From: Allium sativum
Lineage: Eukaryota > Streptophyta > Magnoliopsida > Asparagales > Amaryllidaceae
Direction: 5' to 3'
NCBI GenBank assembly: GCA_030737875.1
Contig: CM060918.1
Span: 776,854,552 to 776,918,551 of the forward strand
DNA length: 64,000 nucleotides
Positions 20,733-31,336 of the stretch are shown here, in pieces. Made by a program: the position numbers and the translations under genes. The notes beneath the pieces are model-generated. The model ran no database searches and was not told the DNA's origin. It saw nothing but the letters and a program-made list of their open reading frames with translations. How positions within the stretch are numbered: position 1 is the first letter of the stretch; each line of letters opens with the position of its first letter.

Positions 20733-21600
20733 TGAATCGACGATAAGTAATCGAAGATGAAGACGGTGGTCGAAGACCGGAGATTTTCACCTCGTTTGGA
20801 TGGTAATTGATGTCCTGATTGGGAGGCATCCCGAAATATGGATAATGAGTGGTGACTGTCCAGACGTACGTGGAAATCGATGGGTTTGCGAGGTATATAT
20901 TGCCTCCGGTTTCGTTCAGACTCAGAATGGACTTGTAAATGGATTGTGTGTCTAACATTGGAATTCATTCTGTGTGATTGGTAACCATCAGTTACATGGT
21001 GTGAATTGCCTGTGTGGCATGCTAAGATGCAGTGATCAGGGCATCTTTTGAAAAGCAAAGTCTTGTGGTTGATGATCAAAGCACCGCCTGTGTGGCGTAG
21101 CTTTGTGTATAACTTGAATTCGCGAGCCTCACACCCCGGTATGAACCAGAAATGGGAGAGGACATCAGGGAGGGCATGCGTTTCCTTCTAGATAGAGGTG
21201 GTGTTGGTGCTTAAACTAGCCGACATTCATATTATTTTCACCTATGTGGTTGTTGCCGTTACGAGGCGACTCGGTTATATCGATCGATCCGAGACCGATG
21301 GAGTCATTTGTTGGCTCATTTACGCTCCAAAGTGCGGGGAAACGTATTGTTCAGGCACTATAATCCACTCCATGTGGACCGGCCCTGACGATCCAAGGTG
21401 CGGTTGCGGCTGTTCCTGAGACTCGGGCTAGACAGTCTCGAATTCGGTAAGGACTATCTTTTGCCTTGGTTCATGGCGGAAATCAATTTCCAAATATGAC
21501 ATCGTGCGGTTTTGATTGTAAACCTATATTTGGCGACATAGTGGCATGGGATGCTCATGTCGCCTATGATTGATATTTATGATTGTGTATGAAATTAGAA

Positions 21601-21710
21601 ACTAACGGTAAACGAGATAAGAGGGATGGTTTCCTGGGTTTTGATATGATGTTGATTTCGGACTTCGGGGTTAATACCTATGGAATCGTTCTCTTACTAT
21701 TTTACAGTTG
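21601..21710 (+). other. Structured motif H2, A 5' LTR copy b
   Basis: AACGGTAAA pairs with TTTACAGTT except one position, TAAGAG pairs with CTCTTA, and GATGGTTTCC pairs with GGAATCGTTC with a small bulge. The loop is shared with copy a, while the lower stem is different. Confidence 0.78.
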
Positions 21711-21758
21711 GAGTCTGATTATAAAATGATTTGTTTTGCTCGTATCAAGCATATTTTG

Positions 21759-21830
21759 GTCGATATAAGGTAAAACTCTATCCTCCGGTTTGCGTTGCAT
21801 TGTGTGATGGGACTTGAGTCTTATATCGGC
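21759..21830 (+). other. Structured motif H3, A 5' LTR
   Basis: GTCGATATAAG (21759-21769) pairs over 11 positions with CTTATATCGGC (21820-21830). The conserved loop includes CTATCCTCCGG and TGCATTGTGTGATGGGAC. In element B four neighbouring pairs are exchanged and pairing is kept. Confidence 0.85.
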
Positions 21831-21995
21831 TTCATTTTTATAAAATGCATTGCGATGTTTAAAAGATTAAATTGTTTAAAGCACTGGCAATCCAATGGAG
21901 TAAACCCATTCCGCGAAAGTGGCGTGGTCCTGTGATTAGCTATGTTATAGATTGTGTTAAGTAGATTTCTCATACCAGTCCCATGTCTGACACGT

Positions 21996-22016
21996 AGTTT
22001 GTTTCACTTGCAAACT
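21996..22016 (+). other. Structured motif H5, A 5' LTR
   Basis: AGTTTG (21996-22001) pairs with CAAACT (22011-22016), followed by GGGTGCCC and GGGCAGCC that can pair with one mismatch. B has GAGTTTA with TAAACTC. Confidence 0.6.
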
Positions 22017-22154
22017 CGGGTGCCCCTTTTTCTACATGGGCAGCCTTGTATTCATGTTTTAGCAGGCTCTTTCAGGATAGCTGGAGCTGAAGATGGATTC
22101 TATCATTTATCTCTTTTTATGCTGTTCAGCTCCTATTGTACATTATGTTTTGTT

Positions 22155-22165
22155 TTCCGCTGTAG
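22155..22165 (+). other. TTCCGCTG motif near the A LTR end
   Basis: TTCCGCTGTAG lies about 90 bp before the LTR end. Near-identical motifs occur near the ends of B, C and E LTRs, with a weaker one in I0. Confidence 0.6.
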
Positions 22166-22258
22166 ACATTTATGTATAGCTGAACTGTATTTGTACTAAG
22201 TTATATTCCAAAGATTACCCTTAACACCGTCAGTACGGGTTTTGGGGTCGTCACACCA

Positions 22259-22270
22259 TGGTATCAGAGC
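22259..22270 (+). other. Primer-binding site of element A (initiator tRNA-Met)
   Basis: TGGTATCAGAGC starts three bases after the LTR end, followed by TTTGGTT as in element B. Confidence 0.93.
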
Positions 22271-23567
22271 TTTGGTTAAGTTTAGCTCTGGAATATAACA
22301 CATTAACGAACTCGTCAGAGATAGAACCAGTAGTGTTCTAGAACGAGTAACTCATTGCAGATAGGATCGGTAATATCCTAGTATGAGTAAAGCAGAATCA
22401 GAATAACTCGTTAGAGATGGGGTCAGAAGTGCCCCAGAACGAGTCGAGAGTTATATGTTTATAAATAACGTATTTATGATTATATTCAGGTTTTATAAAT
22501 ATGATTTTTGAACATATATAAAAGATATATATATTTGAAAAGTTAAAAACAAATCGATTGTTGTTTGCATTGTGTGATAGTGGATTTGATTAATTAAATT
22601 ATTAGAACGATAGTTAATTTAATTAATAAGAGAATGAATGGTAGAATTTATTCGATTAAATCACACATTGAACTGATATGAAAATAGATAGAAATATATA
22701 CATGTGCATTATATATTTTTCAACAGGTAAATGGATAGATGTTGAGTAAAGATTTTATTTGCATGCCCGACAAATAGGTAAACCTTAATGAGTTGGATGC
22801 GCAATTTTATTATTATATCAACTCCTGTGAATGCCATTGGATGCGGAGTGCTGGTTGTTCTGTGTGTAATAATAAATGTCTCCATAGGATAGTAACAATT
22901 AATTTTGAACTACACTACATGGCATACTTCTTGAAGATAGGCATACTTCATCATATACCACATAAGCATTTGGAGCTTGTGTGACGAGGTGGAAGATTTA
23001 CCATACGAGCGAGAGGCTTGTATGGCGATGACTATATATTACAGGTTGAACTGATGACTGATTTGGACCATATAAAATTGTAATGATAAAATGCCAGATT
23101 AATAAAAACCCCACACGGGTCTGGAGTTGACAATAATCACGTCTCTCTAGTCATTTGATACGGCACATGGATTATTTATTTCCCACACGGGACGAGGTGA
23201 CGAGAATTTATTCTCTGGAGCAATTAAAATACACACTCCCTCAGGCTTTGACAGGGTGACGAGAATTTATTCTCTGGAGTTATTATCAATACACGCTCCC
23301 CTGTAAACACTAGAATATATCACTATAAATATGTGTATGCTTTATAGGATTTATTGGGTACCTAATACGGCCCAATAAATTTCCAAACCCCTCCCCGTAC
23401 AAAGGAGGTTATGGCGAAATTTTTCGAAAATTCCTGGTGTTAGCCGAATTTTTGAAGAATTTGAAAATTCTCATTAACTGAAAATTTGGAGAATGGAAGC
23501 CAGATAGAACGTAGAGTTGATTAATCAAACCACTTTCGACTTTGTTCCTTTTCGGGGACGAAAAGTT
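22271..23567 (+). other. Noncoding internal region of A
   Basis: It has short direct repeats of ACTCGTTAGAGATGGG type near 22310-22440, two CCCACACGGG hairpins (near 23110 and 23192) and repeated GACGAGAATTTATTCTCTGG segments (23198-23280). No gag or pol similarity. TTTTCGGGGACGAAAAG (about 23549-23566) is a pre-PPT inverted repeat. Confidence 0.7.
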
Positions 23568-23568
23568 T

Positions 23569-23582
23569 TAAGTGGGGGAGAT
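23569..23582 (+). other. Polypurine tract of A
   Basis: AAGTGGGGGAGAT directly precedes the 3' LTR start. Confidence 0.9.
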
Positions 23583-25688
23583 TGTAACGACCCGGAAAAT
23601 CCGAACCAATTTAAAAATTTTAAATTGGATATTTTAGTGGATTTTAAATATTTAAAATAAATATTTTGAATAATAACGATGAAAAGTAAGTTTGAATCGA
23701 CATTGAAAATAAATATAATTACTTTGAATTATAAACAAGGCCTGAAAAGGCGCGGTAATTTCAAAATTTGAATTCAAACTTTGACTAACTGTACCGGGTG
23801 CAAAACAAAACGGATTTGAATGAAACCAAAAATATTTAAATCTGTTAGTGAATACCTTTCTAACGAATCTGAAAAATCGAAGTTTATAGTAGGAAGCAAA
23901 AGTTATGGCCAAATGAATTTTCAGAAAGGTCGCTTTAGAAATTATATAGCCCGTGAAAATGGCTATTTTGCAAACGACCTCGGAATTCGACGAAACCACT
24001 TTTGTTGGATGCGGGATGTTAAATTATTGCTAGGTTTCAAATTTCATAATTTTTGAAGCTAGTATGTGAGCGTAGCAAAGGAAAATGTGTTTTGGTCAAT
24101 TATAGTTAAATTGGATCGACCAGAAAAGGGCCATTTTATAAACGGTCTCAGAATTTGACGAAACTAGTTTTATTGGGACTGTATCGTTAAAACATTGCTA
24201 GATTTATTTTTCTGGAATTTTTCAAGTTAGTATGTGGCCCCGGCAAATTGAAATGTACGTTCAAATTAAATATTGAATGTTTTATATTTTAATTTGAAGG
24301 AAAACTGACTGAAACAGCCGAATGGGCCTACGAAACACATCCCATTGTGTTCGGAATGGGGGTAAAACGCTGGGGACGACAGTCGTTGGGTTTGGATTGG
24401 AGTTCGTAAGAGATAAGGGGTATTTTTGGATTTTTAAAAATGTATAAATATAAAAAAATCCCATTGGTAGGCCTCACTTTCTCTTTCCCCGTCGTTTCTC
24501 TCTCTTCCCTCACGATTAACGGCGAAAGTTCTTCGATCCTTCCCTCCCATTTTCTGGCCAATCCTCTCAACAAAATCCATTGCTCCTTTGGAGTATTTTG
24601 TAGATCTTCTTCCCAGCTCCACATCTATACCCGCCTCGACCTCCACCGTGCGCTGTGCCTCGAGAATCATGGCCAGGAAGTTCGAGTCTTCGAAGCGCCA
24701 CCGACGTCAGCTCCGACCACCGAGCTGGACCCCACCACGTCACGCCGACGCACCTCTCCTCCCCCTTCGACCTCGCGCAACCCGATCGTGGAACCATTAC
24801 ACGGATTGAACGAAAAATCCAAACCTAGTTTGGAACCATTTCAGAAAAGGTTCGGCTATTTATTTTAAACTAATTTTTTACACTTTTAAGCGTTGCAAAC
24901 TTGTAAAAATCATATCTTTTTCGTTTCTTGTCGAAATCCAGTGAAACAAGAGACACCAGGAACGTGTTGATGTCTTCTACATTTTAGAAGAGACCGCATA
25001 TTTTTTTGAGCCTTCTGTTATTTTTGGTGGAGTGGAACCTAATGTGAGACTTCTAAATTATAAACGATATGGAAAACGATGATGTATAAATTATATAGTC
25101 GATGTATGAGTTATATAAGCGTTGTACACCTCTTGTATAAGCATTGTATAAGTTGTACGTTCGATATATAAGTTATATATGCATTGTAAAAATTATATAT
25201 GTGTTGAAATAGAAGTGAAATGCTTATATATATATATATATATATATACGCCCCTCGCCCACAAACCATGGGCGATATTTATTGGTTGTGATTGGTGTGA
25301 AAATTGGTTGATAGCGAATGGTTGATTATAATTGTTTGTGGTTGAAATTGATTGTTTGTGGTTGAAAAATACCCGTTTGTGGTCGAGAATTATTTAGTTG
25401 AAACCCACATAGGATTAGTTTGTGGAAATGAAAAATATATACATGCCGCCTGCGTGCGAACTAGATGCATGAAATCCCCATTGTCAAAAGCTGCGAGGCT
25501 TTAAGGTAGAGCGAGGAGCCGTACTAGGGACGGCCCCGGTTTTAACTACCCTGCCGTTATGCTGCCGAAATTTTGAATAATATTCTTGTGTTAGAATTAT
25601 TTTCATGTGTTGAAACTATATTCGTGTGCTGTATAGAAATTCATCTATTGAACGACATTCATGTTTTGAAATAAATTGTTTTGCAATA

Positions 25689-26258
25689 AAAATCACCTTT
25701 TTATCTATATATATAAACTATAGAAAACCTTCATGTGTTGAATTGAAATTCATTCGTTGAATGGAAATTCATGTGTTGAATGGTATTAGTGTTTTAAATT
25801 TAAAAATCACCTTTTTATCTATATATATAAACTATAGAATACCTTCATGTGTTGAATTGAAATTCATTCGTTGAATAGAAATTCATGTGTTGAATGGTAT
25901 TCATGTTTTAAATATAAAAATCACCTTTTTATCTATATATATAAACTATAGAAAACCTTCATGTGTTGAATAGAAATTCATTCGTTGAATAGAAATTCAT
26001 GTGTTGAATGGTATTCGTGTTTTAAATATAAAAATCACCTTTTTATCTATATATATAAACTATAGAAAACCTTTATGTGTTGAATAGAAATTCATTCATT
26101 GAATGGAAATTCATGTGTTGAATGGTATTCGTGTTTTAAATATAAAAATCACCTTTTTATCTATATATATAAACTATAGAAAACCTTCATGTGTTGAATA
26201 GAAATTCATTCGTTGAATGGAAATTCATGTGTTGAATGGTATTCGTGTTTTGAAACAA
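25689..26258 (+). repeat. 114-bp tandem repeat, five units, A 3' LTR
   Basis: Units start at 25689, 25803, 25917, 26031 and 26145. Same period and copy number as in the 5' LTR. Confidence 0.92.
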
Positions 26259-27141
26259 ATTGTTTTATAATAAAAATCATGTTTTTATCATTTATATGAA
26301 CTACATAAAATTGCCGTGTTTTGAAAGAAATTGTTTTATAATAAAAATCATATTTTTACCATCTATATGAACTATATAAAATAGACATGTTTTGAAATAA
26401 ATTGTTTTACAATAAAAATCACACTTTTATCATATACATGAATAGTTAAAATTAGTAAAGTGTTGAAATAGAAGTCAGTTGGATAAAAATATCATTTTTA
26501 TCAAACATATGAGAAGGAAATGGTTTTGGAATCGAAGAATCGATTATCTTTATATATATATATATAAATAAATATAATTAAAATAAATTGAAAAACGAAG
26601 CTGAAGTTCGTGTTTTGAAACCGTGATTTCAAACGATTAGTGCGGGAGATCCGACCATCGGACTTTCCCGAAACCGAAACCGTTGGGTTCATTTTGGAAA
26701 TATCTTCCCAACGACACCAACTTTGCAAAGATCCAATGGTTGGATTGTCTGGAATGTTTAATTCAAACCTGAAGAAAAACAGCGACATAATCGATTATAT
26801 ATATATATATATAATTAAATCAAATCGAATAACGACGCTGCAGTTCATATTTTGAAATCGAAACTTCAAACAATTGTACTGGGAGATCCGACCGTCGGAT
26901 TTTCCCAAAACTGGAACCGTTGGATTCGTTTTGAAAAGATCTTTCTAATGATATAAATTTTGTGATGATCCAATGGTTAGATTTTCAGATATGTGTAAAT
27001 AAAATCTAAAGAAAAACAGCGCCACGGCCGCGTTATTGCCTGAAGCGTCATTTAAATAAATTAGCTATTTTTAAATAAATTAAAATAGTGATAAATCATT
27101 ATAAAATATTATAAACGATATGGAATGTGAAATTTAGAAAT

Positions 27142-27249
27142 TAACTGAAGGTTGGCTAAGTCGAATGGTTTCCTGGGTTTTGATCTGGTGTTGGTTTCGG
27201 CCTTCGGGGTTAATATTTGGGAAATCGTTCTCTTACTGATTGACGGTTA
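27142..27249 (+). other. Structured motif H2, A 3' LTR copy a
   Basis: The counterpart of 20521-20628, with the stems kept. Confidence 0.82.
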
Positions 27250-28235
27250 ATGACTAATGAAGTGGAATAAAGTGTATGTCATGTTTATGTAACACTTGTT
27301 TATTATATACGCGAGTTGTTGAGAAAGAGCGGGGTTATCCCATTCTGAATAACTGAATCGATGATAAGTAATCGAAGATGAAGACGGTGGTCGAAGACCG
27401 GAGATTTTCACCTCGTTTGGATAGTAACTGATGTCCTCATTGGGAGGCATCCCGAAATATGGATAATGAGTGGTGACCGTCCAGACGTACGTGGAAATCG
27501 ATGGGTTTGCGAGGTATATAGTGCCTCCGGTTTCGTTCAGACCCAGAACGGACTTGTAAATGGACTGTGTGTCTGACATTGGAATTCATTCTGTGTGATT
27601 GGTAACCATCAGTTACATGGTGTGAATTGCCTGTGTGGCATGCTAAGATGCAGTGATTGGGGCGTCTGTTGAAAAGCTTCTGTTGAAAAGCAAAGTCTTG
27701 TGGTTGATGATCAAAGCACCGCATGTGTGGCGTAGCTTTGTGTATAACGTGAATTCGCGAGCCTCACACCTCGGTGTGAACCATAAACGGGAGCGGTCAT
27801 CACGGAGGGCATGTGTTTCCTTCTAGTTAGAGGTGGTGTCGGTGCTTAAACTGGCCGACATTTATATTATTTTCACCTATGTGGTTGTTGCTGTTGCGAG
27901 GCGCCTCGGTTATATCGATCGATCCGGGACCGATGGAATCATTCGTTGGATCATTTACGCCCAAAGGGCAGGGAAACGTATTGTTCAGGCACTATAATCC
28001 ACTCCGTGTCGACCGGCCCTGACGATCCAAGGTGCGGTTGCGGCTGTTCCTGAGACTCGGTCTAGACAGTCTCGAATTCGGTAAGGACTATCTTTTGCTT
28101 TGGTTCATGGCGGAAATCCAATTTCCAAATACGACATCGTGCGGTTTTGATTGTAAACCTATATTTGGCGACATAGTGGCATGGGACGCTCATGTCGTCT
28201 ATGATTGATATTTATGATTGTGTATGAAATTAGAA

Positions 28236-28344
28236 ACTAACGGTAAACGAGATAAGAGGGATGGTTTCCTGGGTTTTGATCTGATGTTGGTTTCAGCCTT
28301 CGGGGTTAATACCTATGGAATCGTTCTCTTACTATTTTACAGCT
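28236..28344 (+). other. Structured motif H2, A 3' LTR copy b
   Basis: The counterpart of 21601-21710, with the loop closer to the GATCTGATGTTGGTTTC consensus. Confidence 0.78.
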
Positions 28345-28393
28345 GGAGTCTGATTATAAAATGATTTGTTTTGCTCGTATCAAGCATATTTTG

Positions 28394-28465
28394 GTCGATA
28401 TAAGTTAAAACTCTATCCTCCGATTTGCGTTGCATTGTGTGATGGGACTTGAGTCTTATATCGGC
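28394..28465 (+). other. Structured motif H3, A 3' LTR
   Basis: GTCGATATAAG (28394-28404) pairs with CTTATATCGGC (28455-28465), as in the 5' LTR. Confidence 0.85.
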
Positions 28466-28630
28466 TTCATTTTTATAAAAAGCATTGCGATGTTTAAAAG
28501 ATTAAATTGTTTAAAGCACTGGCAATCCAATGGAGTAAACCCGTTCCGCGAAAGTGGCGTGGTCCTGTGATTAGCCATGTTATAGATTGTGTTAAGTAGA
28601 TTTCTCATACCAGTCCCATGACTGACTCGT

Positions 28631-28651
28631 AGTTTGTTTCACTTGCAAACT
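28631..28651 (+). other. Structured motif H5, A 3' LTR
   Basis: AGTTTG (28631-28636) pairs with CAAACT (28646-28651). Confidence 0.6.
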
Positions 28652-28999
28652 CGGGTGCCCCTTTTTCTACACGGGCAACCTTGTATTCAGGTTTTAGCAG
28701 GCTATTTCTGGACAGCTGGAGATGAAGATGGATTCTATCATTTATCTCTTTTTATGCTATTCAGCTCCTATTGTACATTATGTTTTGTTTTCCGCTGCAG
28801 ACATTTATGTATAGCTGAACTGTATTTGTACTAAGTATGATCCTGTATATAAAGTAACTTTGATGATTATTGTTTATCCAGTGATTATTTGTTCATTATC
28901 TGGTGTATTTATTTATTTCTGTTCTGCTATTATCTATTTCTGTGTTATATTCCAAACATTAAACTTAACACCGTCAGTACGGGTTTTGGGATCGTCACA

Positions 29000-29004
29000 A
29001 ATAT
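29000..29004. other. Target site duplication of element A, right copy
   Basis: AATAT, identical to 8616-8620. Confidence 0.95.
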
Positions 29005-29024
29005 GCCTAAAAACTGAACTGCGT

Positions 29025-29123
29025 CTAGGCATGAGGTTAGATTGCACTTGTGGTAGAAGTCTGCCCGGAACCGCCTGGCATGTCCAGCAGCCACAAGTTG
29101 TGAATCTAATGTGAGAGGCCTAG
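29025..29123 (+). other. Structured motif H1, C 5' LTR copy a
   Basis: The outer stem is CTAGGC (29025-29030) with GCCTAG (29118-29123), the middle stem TTAGATT (29037-29043) with AATCTAA (29103-29109), and the inner stem CACTTGTGG (29045-29053) with CCACAAGTT (29091-29099), eight pairs plus one G-T. The loop holds TGCCCGGAACCG. Confidence 0.88.
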
Positions 29124-29144
29124 TGTGTACATATGAAATGGTAC

Positions 29145-29242
29145 TAAGACACGAGGTTAGATTGTTTTTGTGGTAGAAGTCTGCCCGGAACCGCCCGACA
29201 TATCCAGCATCCGCAAAAGATTAATCTAGTGTGAGAGGTCTA
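29145..29242 (+). other. Structured motif H1, C 5' LTR copy b
   Basis: TTAGATT (29157-29163) pairs with AATCTAG (29223-29229) except at the end, and TTTTTGTGG pairs with CCGCAAAAG (29211-29219) using a G-T pair. It follows copy a by about 20 bp. Confidence 0.8.
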
Positions 29243-29290
29243 GTGCATAAACATATAAATAAATATGTTTATATAAAGAGTAGAAGCAAA

Positions 29291-29848
29291 TGACTCAAAT
29301 TGTGATAGTTAAAAAGAATAAAGGTGAATGGGAGTCATAATTATATTAAATAAAATGAACGATAGGGGAAGATGAAATAACTTATGTAATACAGTTGTAT
29401 TTAATCGAAGATTAAGTAATTTGTGAGAATAAGAGTAAATATACAAATGAGTATAAAATAAGTTATATGAATGAAAGGAGAAACTTATTAGTAAACCTTA
29501 GTTAAGAGAACTAAGTTGATAAGTAAATTTTGTAATGACGGTGTAAGACGAGATTATGATTAAATAAAAAAGAAAGAAGGCAAACTTATTGAAATAAGTA
29601 AGTTGTATTTAATCATAAATGATGAATGACATGTTAGTAGAAAACATGTGAATTAAGATGTGCTTAATTATAAATTAAGTAGAACATGTTATGGTAACCA
29701 TGGGATGGAATAATGAATAGATTATGAGAATAACATGTTGTAGGCTTATTAATGAACTTAAATGGGTTAAGTTATAAATTGAATTAATAAGCGAGGGTAA
29801 CTTGGTAAACTTGAAAAGGAAGTCAACATGAAGGAGAATAACCAAGTT
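29291..29848 (+). other. Array of perfect hairpins in the C leader
   Basis: Inverted repeats follow one another with little space: TGACTC/GAGTCA (29291, 29332); ATAACTTAT/ATAAGTTAT (29377, 29458) enclosing ATTTAATC/GATTAAGT with loop GAA (29399-29417); ACTTAT/ATAAGT (29483, 29519) enclosing CTTAGTT/AACTAAG (29497, 29509); ACTTAT/ATAAGT (29584, 29594); ACATGTT/AACATGT (29629, 29643); CTTAATT/AATTAAG (29663, 29673); GCTTATTAAT/ATTAATAAGC (29744, 29783) enclosing AACTTAA/TTAAGTT (29755, 29767); AACTTGG/CCAAGTT (29799, 29842). The other LTR has the matching array at about 40530-41100. Confidence 0.75.
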
Positions 29849-30550
29849 AAATGAGAAAAATCACGAGGTGGCGTAAGCGCGTGATTAATGGTTAGATGTA
29901 GGGTCTAATGGCATATAAAACTGAGGCGCTTGGACCGGTCCATACGTTAGAGGATGAATAACCATAAGAGGTAGATCATCGGGATGTCAAAAGACACAAA
30001 GAGGAGCACATTCCATCTAGATATTCTTGTAGGCTCTAACAGACTAGGTTATGAAGCACGCGGCTTCTTGGGACGTAGGGTACTCTTGGTATTCCTCTAT
30101 GAGTGGCAGATGATCCGCCTGTACTCACAGAGTTTAGGTCTGCGTAGGTGAACCAATGAGTATGCCTTGATTGCAATAATAAGGGGCAATCAAAAGACTA
30201 AGATGGAGCAGCGTGATTCAACGAGACCAATAAGTGCCCTATGATAGCAACTCGTCGTTTACCTACCATCTTCTGTCAGTACGTAAAGCGGAAAGGCGGA
30301 GAACTCCAAAAGACCATATACTTTGCTATATAGTTATGGGTGAGGTTGGCCAATAGGTTTGAAGGGCATAGGGGGTCGGGATTAAGTACTCATTCTTGAT
30401 ATTCTTGGGTGCCTTTCATTAGTTGAGGGAGGGGCCTAGTGGGACCATAGCCACTGTAAAAGCAGACCTTAGCATCTGCAATCGGCAGATATCTGAAAGC
30501 TCCCGATCGAGTTCCATGTTTCTTGATTAGCCCTGCCACGGGACTCGGGC

Positions 30551-30571
30551 GCACATATAGAGAACATGTGC
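30551..30571 (+). other. Hairpin GCACAT/ATGTGC in C LTR
   Basis: GCACAT (30551-30556) pairs with ATGTGC (30566-30571). In the 3' LTR it is at about 54598-54618, immediately after the B insertion. Confidence 0.5.
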
Positions 30572-31181
30572 AATAGACATCGAGAACGATTGACGATACG
30601 TACGTGGGAAAGTCTAGGTACACTCATGTCGCTCTGGGTGGTGTATCATAAGACCAGAGGGCATTATTCGAAGATGGAACCTAATTCGATCGAATGGTTC
30701 AAAGATGGTAGTTCGAACGCTTACGTAATATAGAAGTAGTGGTTCTTTGCAGACATAACAATGACATATATACAGAAATTCGAACGACATTCGGGCGTAG
30801 GATTAGGGGCTGCTACATTCCTACGATGATACGGTGGAGACCGTGCGAGTGGGGTACCATGGGGTGTACCTTACTTGGGGGTAGCTACGTATACACTGTA
30901 TTAGGTTAATCTACTAGGGAGCAGATGGGTGCGACGTATGTAAGCCTTGAATACTAATAACACAGATAACCCAATAAATTAGAAAATGTAATTAAATGGT
31001 ATATGTAGGATTTTCCAGAAGTATAATTTAAATCCTGTCACATAGGACTTATGTTCTGACCCCCCTTCCTCACAACATTCGCAGGTTAGGTTCATGACAG
31101 AGACCGTATAGCTTTGGATACTGGTTTAGAAGTATTATTATTAAGGTAAAGCTATGTTTTAATTACATTATATTTTATTCC

Positions 31182-31193
31182 TTCCGCTGTGAG
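31182..31193 (+). other. TTCCGCTGTGAG motif, C 5' LTR
   Basis: Located about 130 bp before the LTR end. The 3' LTR has it at 55230-55241. Confidence 0.6.
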
Positions 31194-31324
31194 TTGTTTT
31201 CCGAACACTTACATGTTTCATGTCTCTGTCTTTTCTGTAGGATACCAGAGCAAACCAACTCGGGTTTCGATGGATTGGGATTTTTGAAAAAAATTCATTC
31301 TGTCGGGATTCGGGTTGTCACATC

Positions 31325-31336
31325 TAGTATCAGAGC
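31325..31336 (+). other. Primer-binding site of element C (initiator tRNA-Met, one mismatch)
   Basis: TAGTATCAGAGC differs by one G-to-A change from the canonical site and starts two bases after the LTR. Confidence 0.85.

Larger units (their letters stand above)
18113..22255 (+). repeat. 5' LTR of A, second part (leader, R-U5)
   Basis: This continues the A LTR from 9776 and matches about 24738-28999. It holds a (TA)n(CA)n run, a 114-bp tandem array, two H2 copies and one each of H3, H4 and H5, and TTCCGCTGTAG near the end. It ends CGTCACA at 22255. Compared with the 3' LTR it lacks about 130 bp near 22196. No coding sequence. Confidence 0.92.
8621..28999 (+). mobile_element. Element A: non-autonomous LTR retrotransposon with 5.3-5.4 kb LTRs, carrying D
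   Basis: The 5' LTR is 8621-9776 plus 18113-22255, the internal region 22256-23582 and the 3' LTR 23583-28999. The ends are TGTAACGACCC and CGTCACA. A primer site (22259-22270) and a polypurine tract (ending 23582) are present. The internal region is only 1.33 kb, noncoding, and about one quarter of the LTR length. Target duplication AATAT is perfect. Confidence 0.93.
23583..28999 (+). repeat. 3' LTR of A
   Basis: A complete 5.4-kb LTR without interruption. TATA at 24443, pyrimidine-rich 5'UTR to about 24860, TA run, 114-bp array, then H2a, H4, H2b, H3, H5 and TTCCGCTGCAG (28790-28800). It contains about 130 bp (28835-28960) missing from the 5' LTR. A 142-codon ORF at 24440-24868 overlaps the promoter and is not convincing as a gene. 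Confidence 0.93.
29005..31322 (+). repeat. 5' LTR of C, second part
   Basis: This continues the C LTR after A and matches 40247-41760 plus 54591-55370. It holds two H1 copies, an array of perfect hairpins (29291-29848), a GCACAT/ATGTGC hairpin (30551-30571) and TTCCGCTGTGAG (31182-31193). It ends GTTGTCACA at 31322. At about 30544 it carries the uninterrupted ACGGG site where B inserted in the other LTR. Confidence 0.9.

Noticed and set aside
20714..21079. Overlapping ORFs on the - strand in A (also 27247-27724 and 53044-53424)
   Set aside because: They recur because the LTRs are duplicated, but frames shift and stops differ between A and B, and the region is explained by conserved hairpins on the + strand. 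No protein similarity recognised.
24440..24868. 142-codon ORF in the A 3' LTR
   Set aside because: It overlaps the TATA box and the pyrimidine-rich 5'UTR, is broken in the 5' LTR copy and has low-complexity Ser/Pro/Arg composition, so it is a chance ORF.
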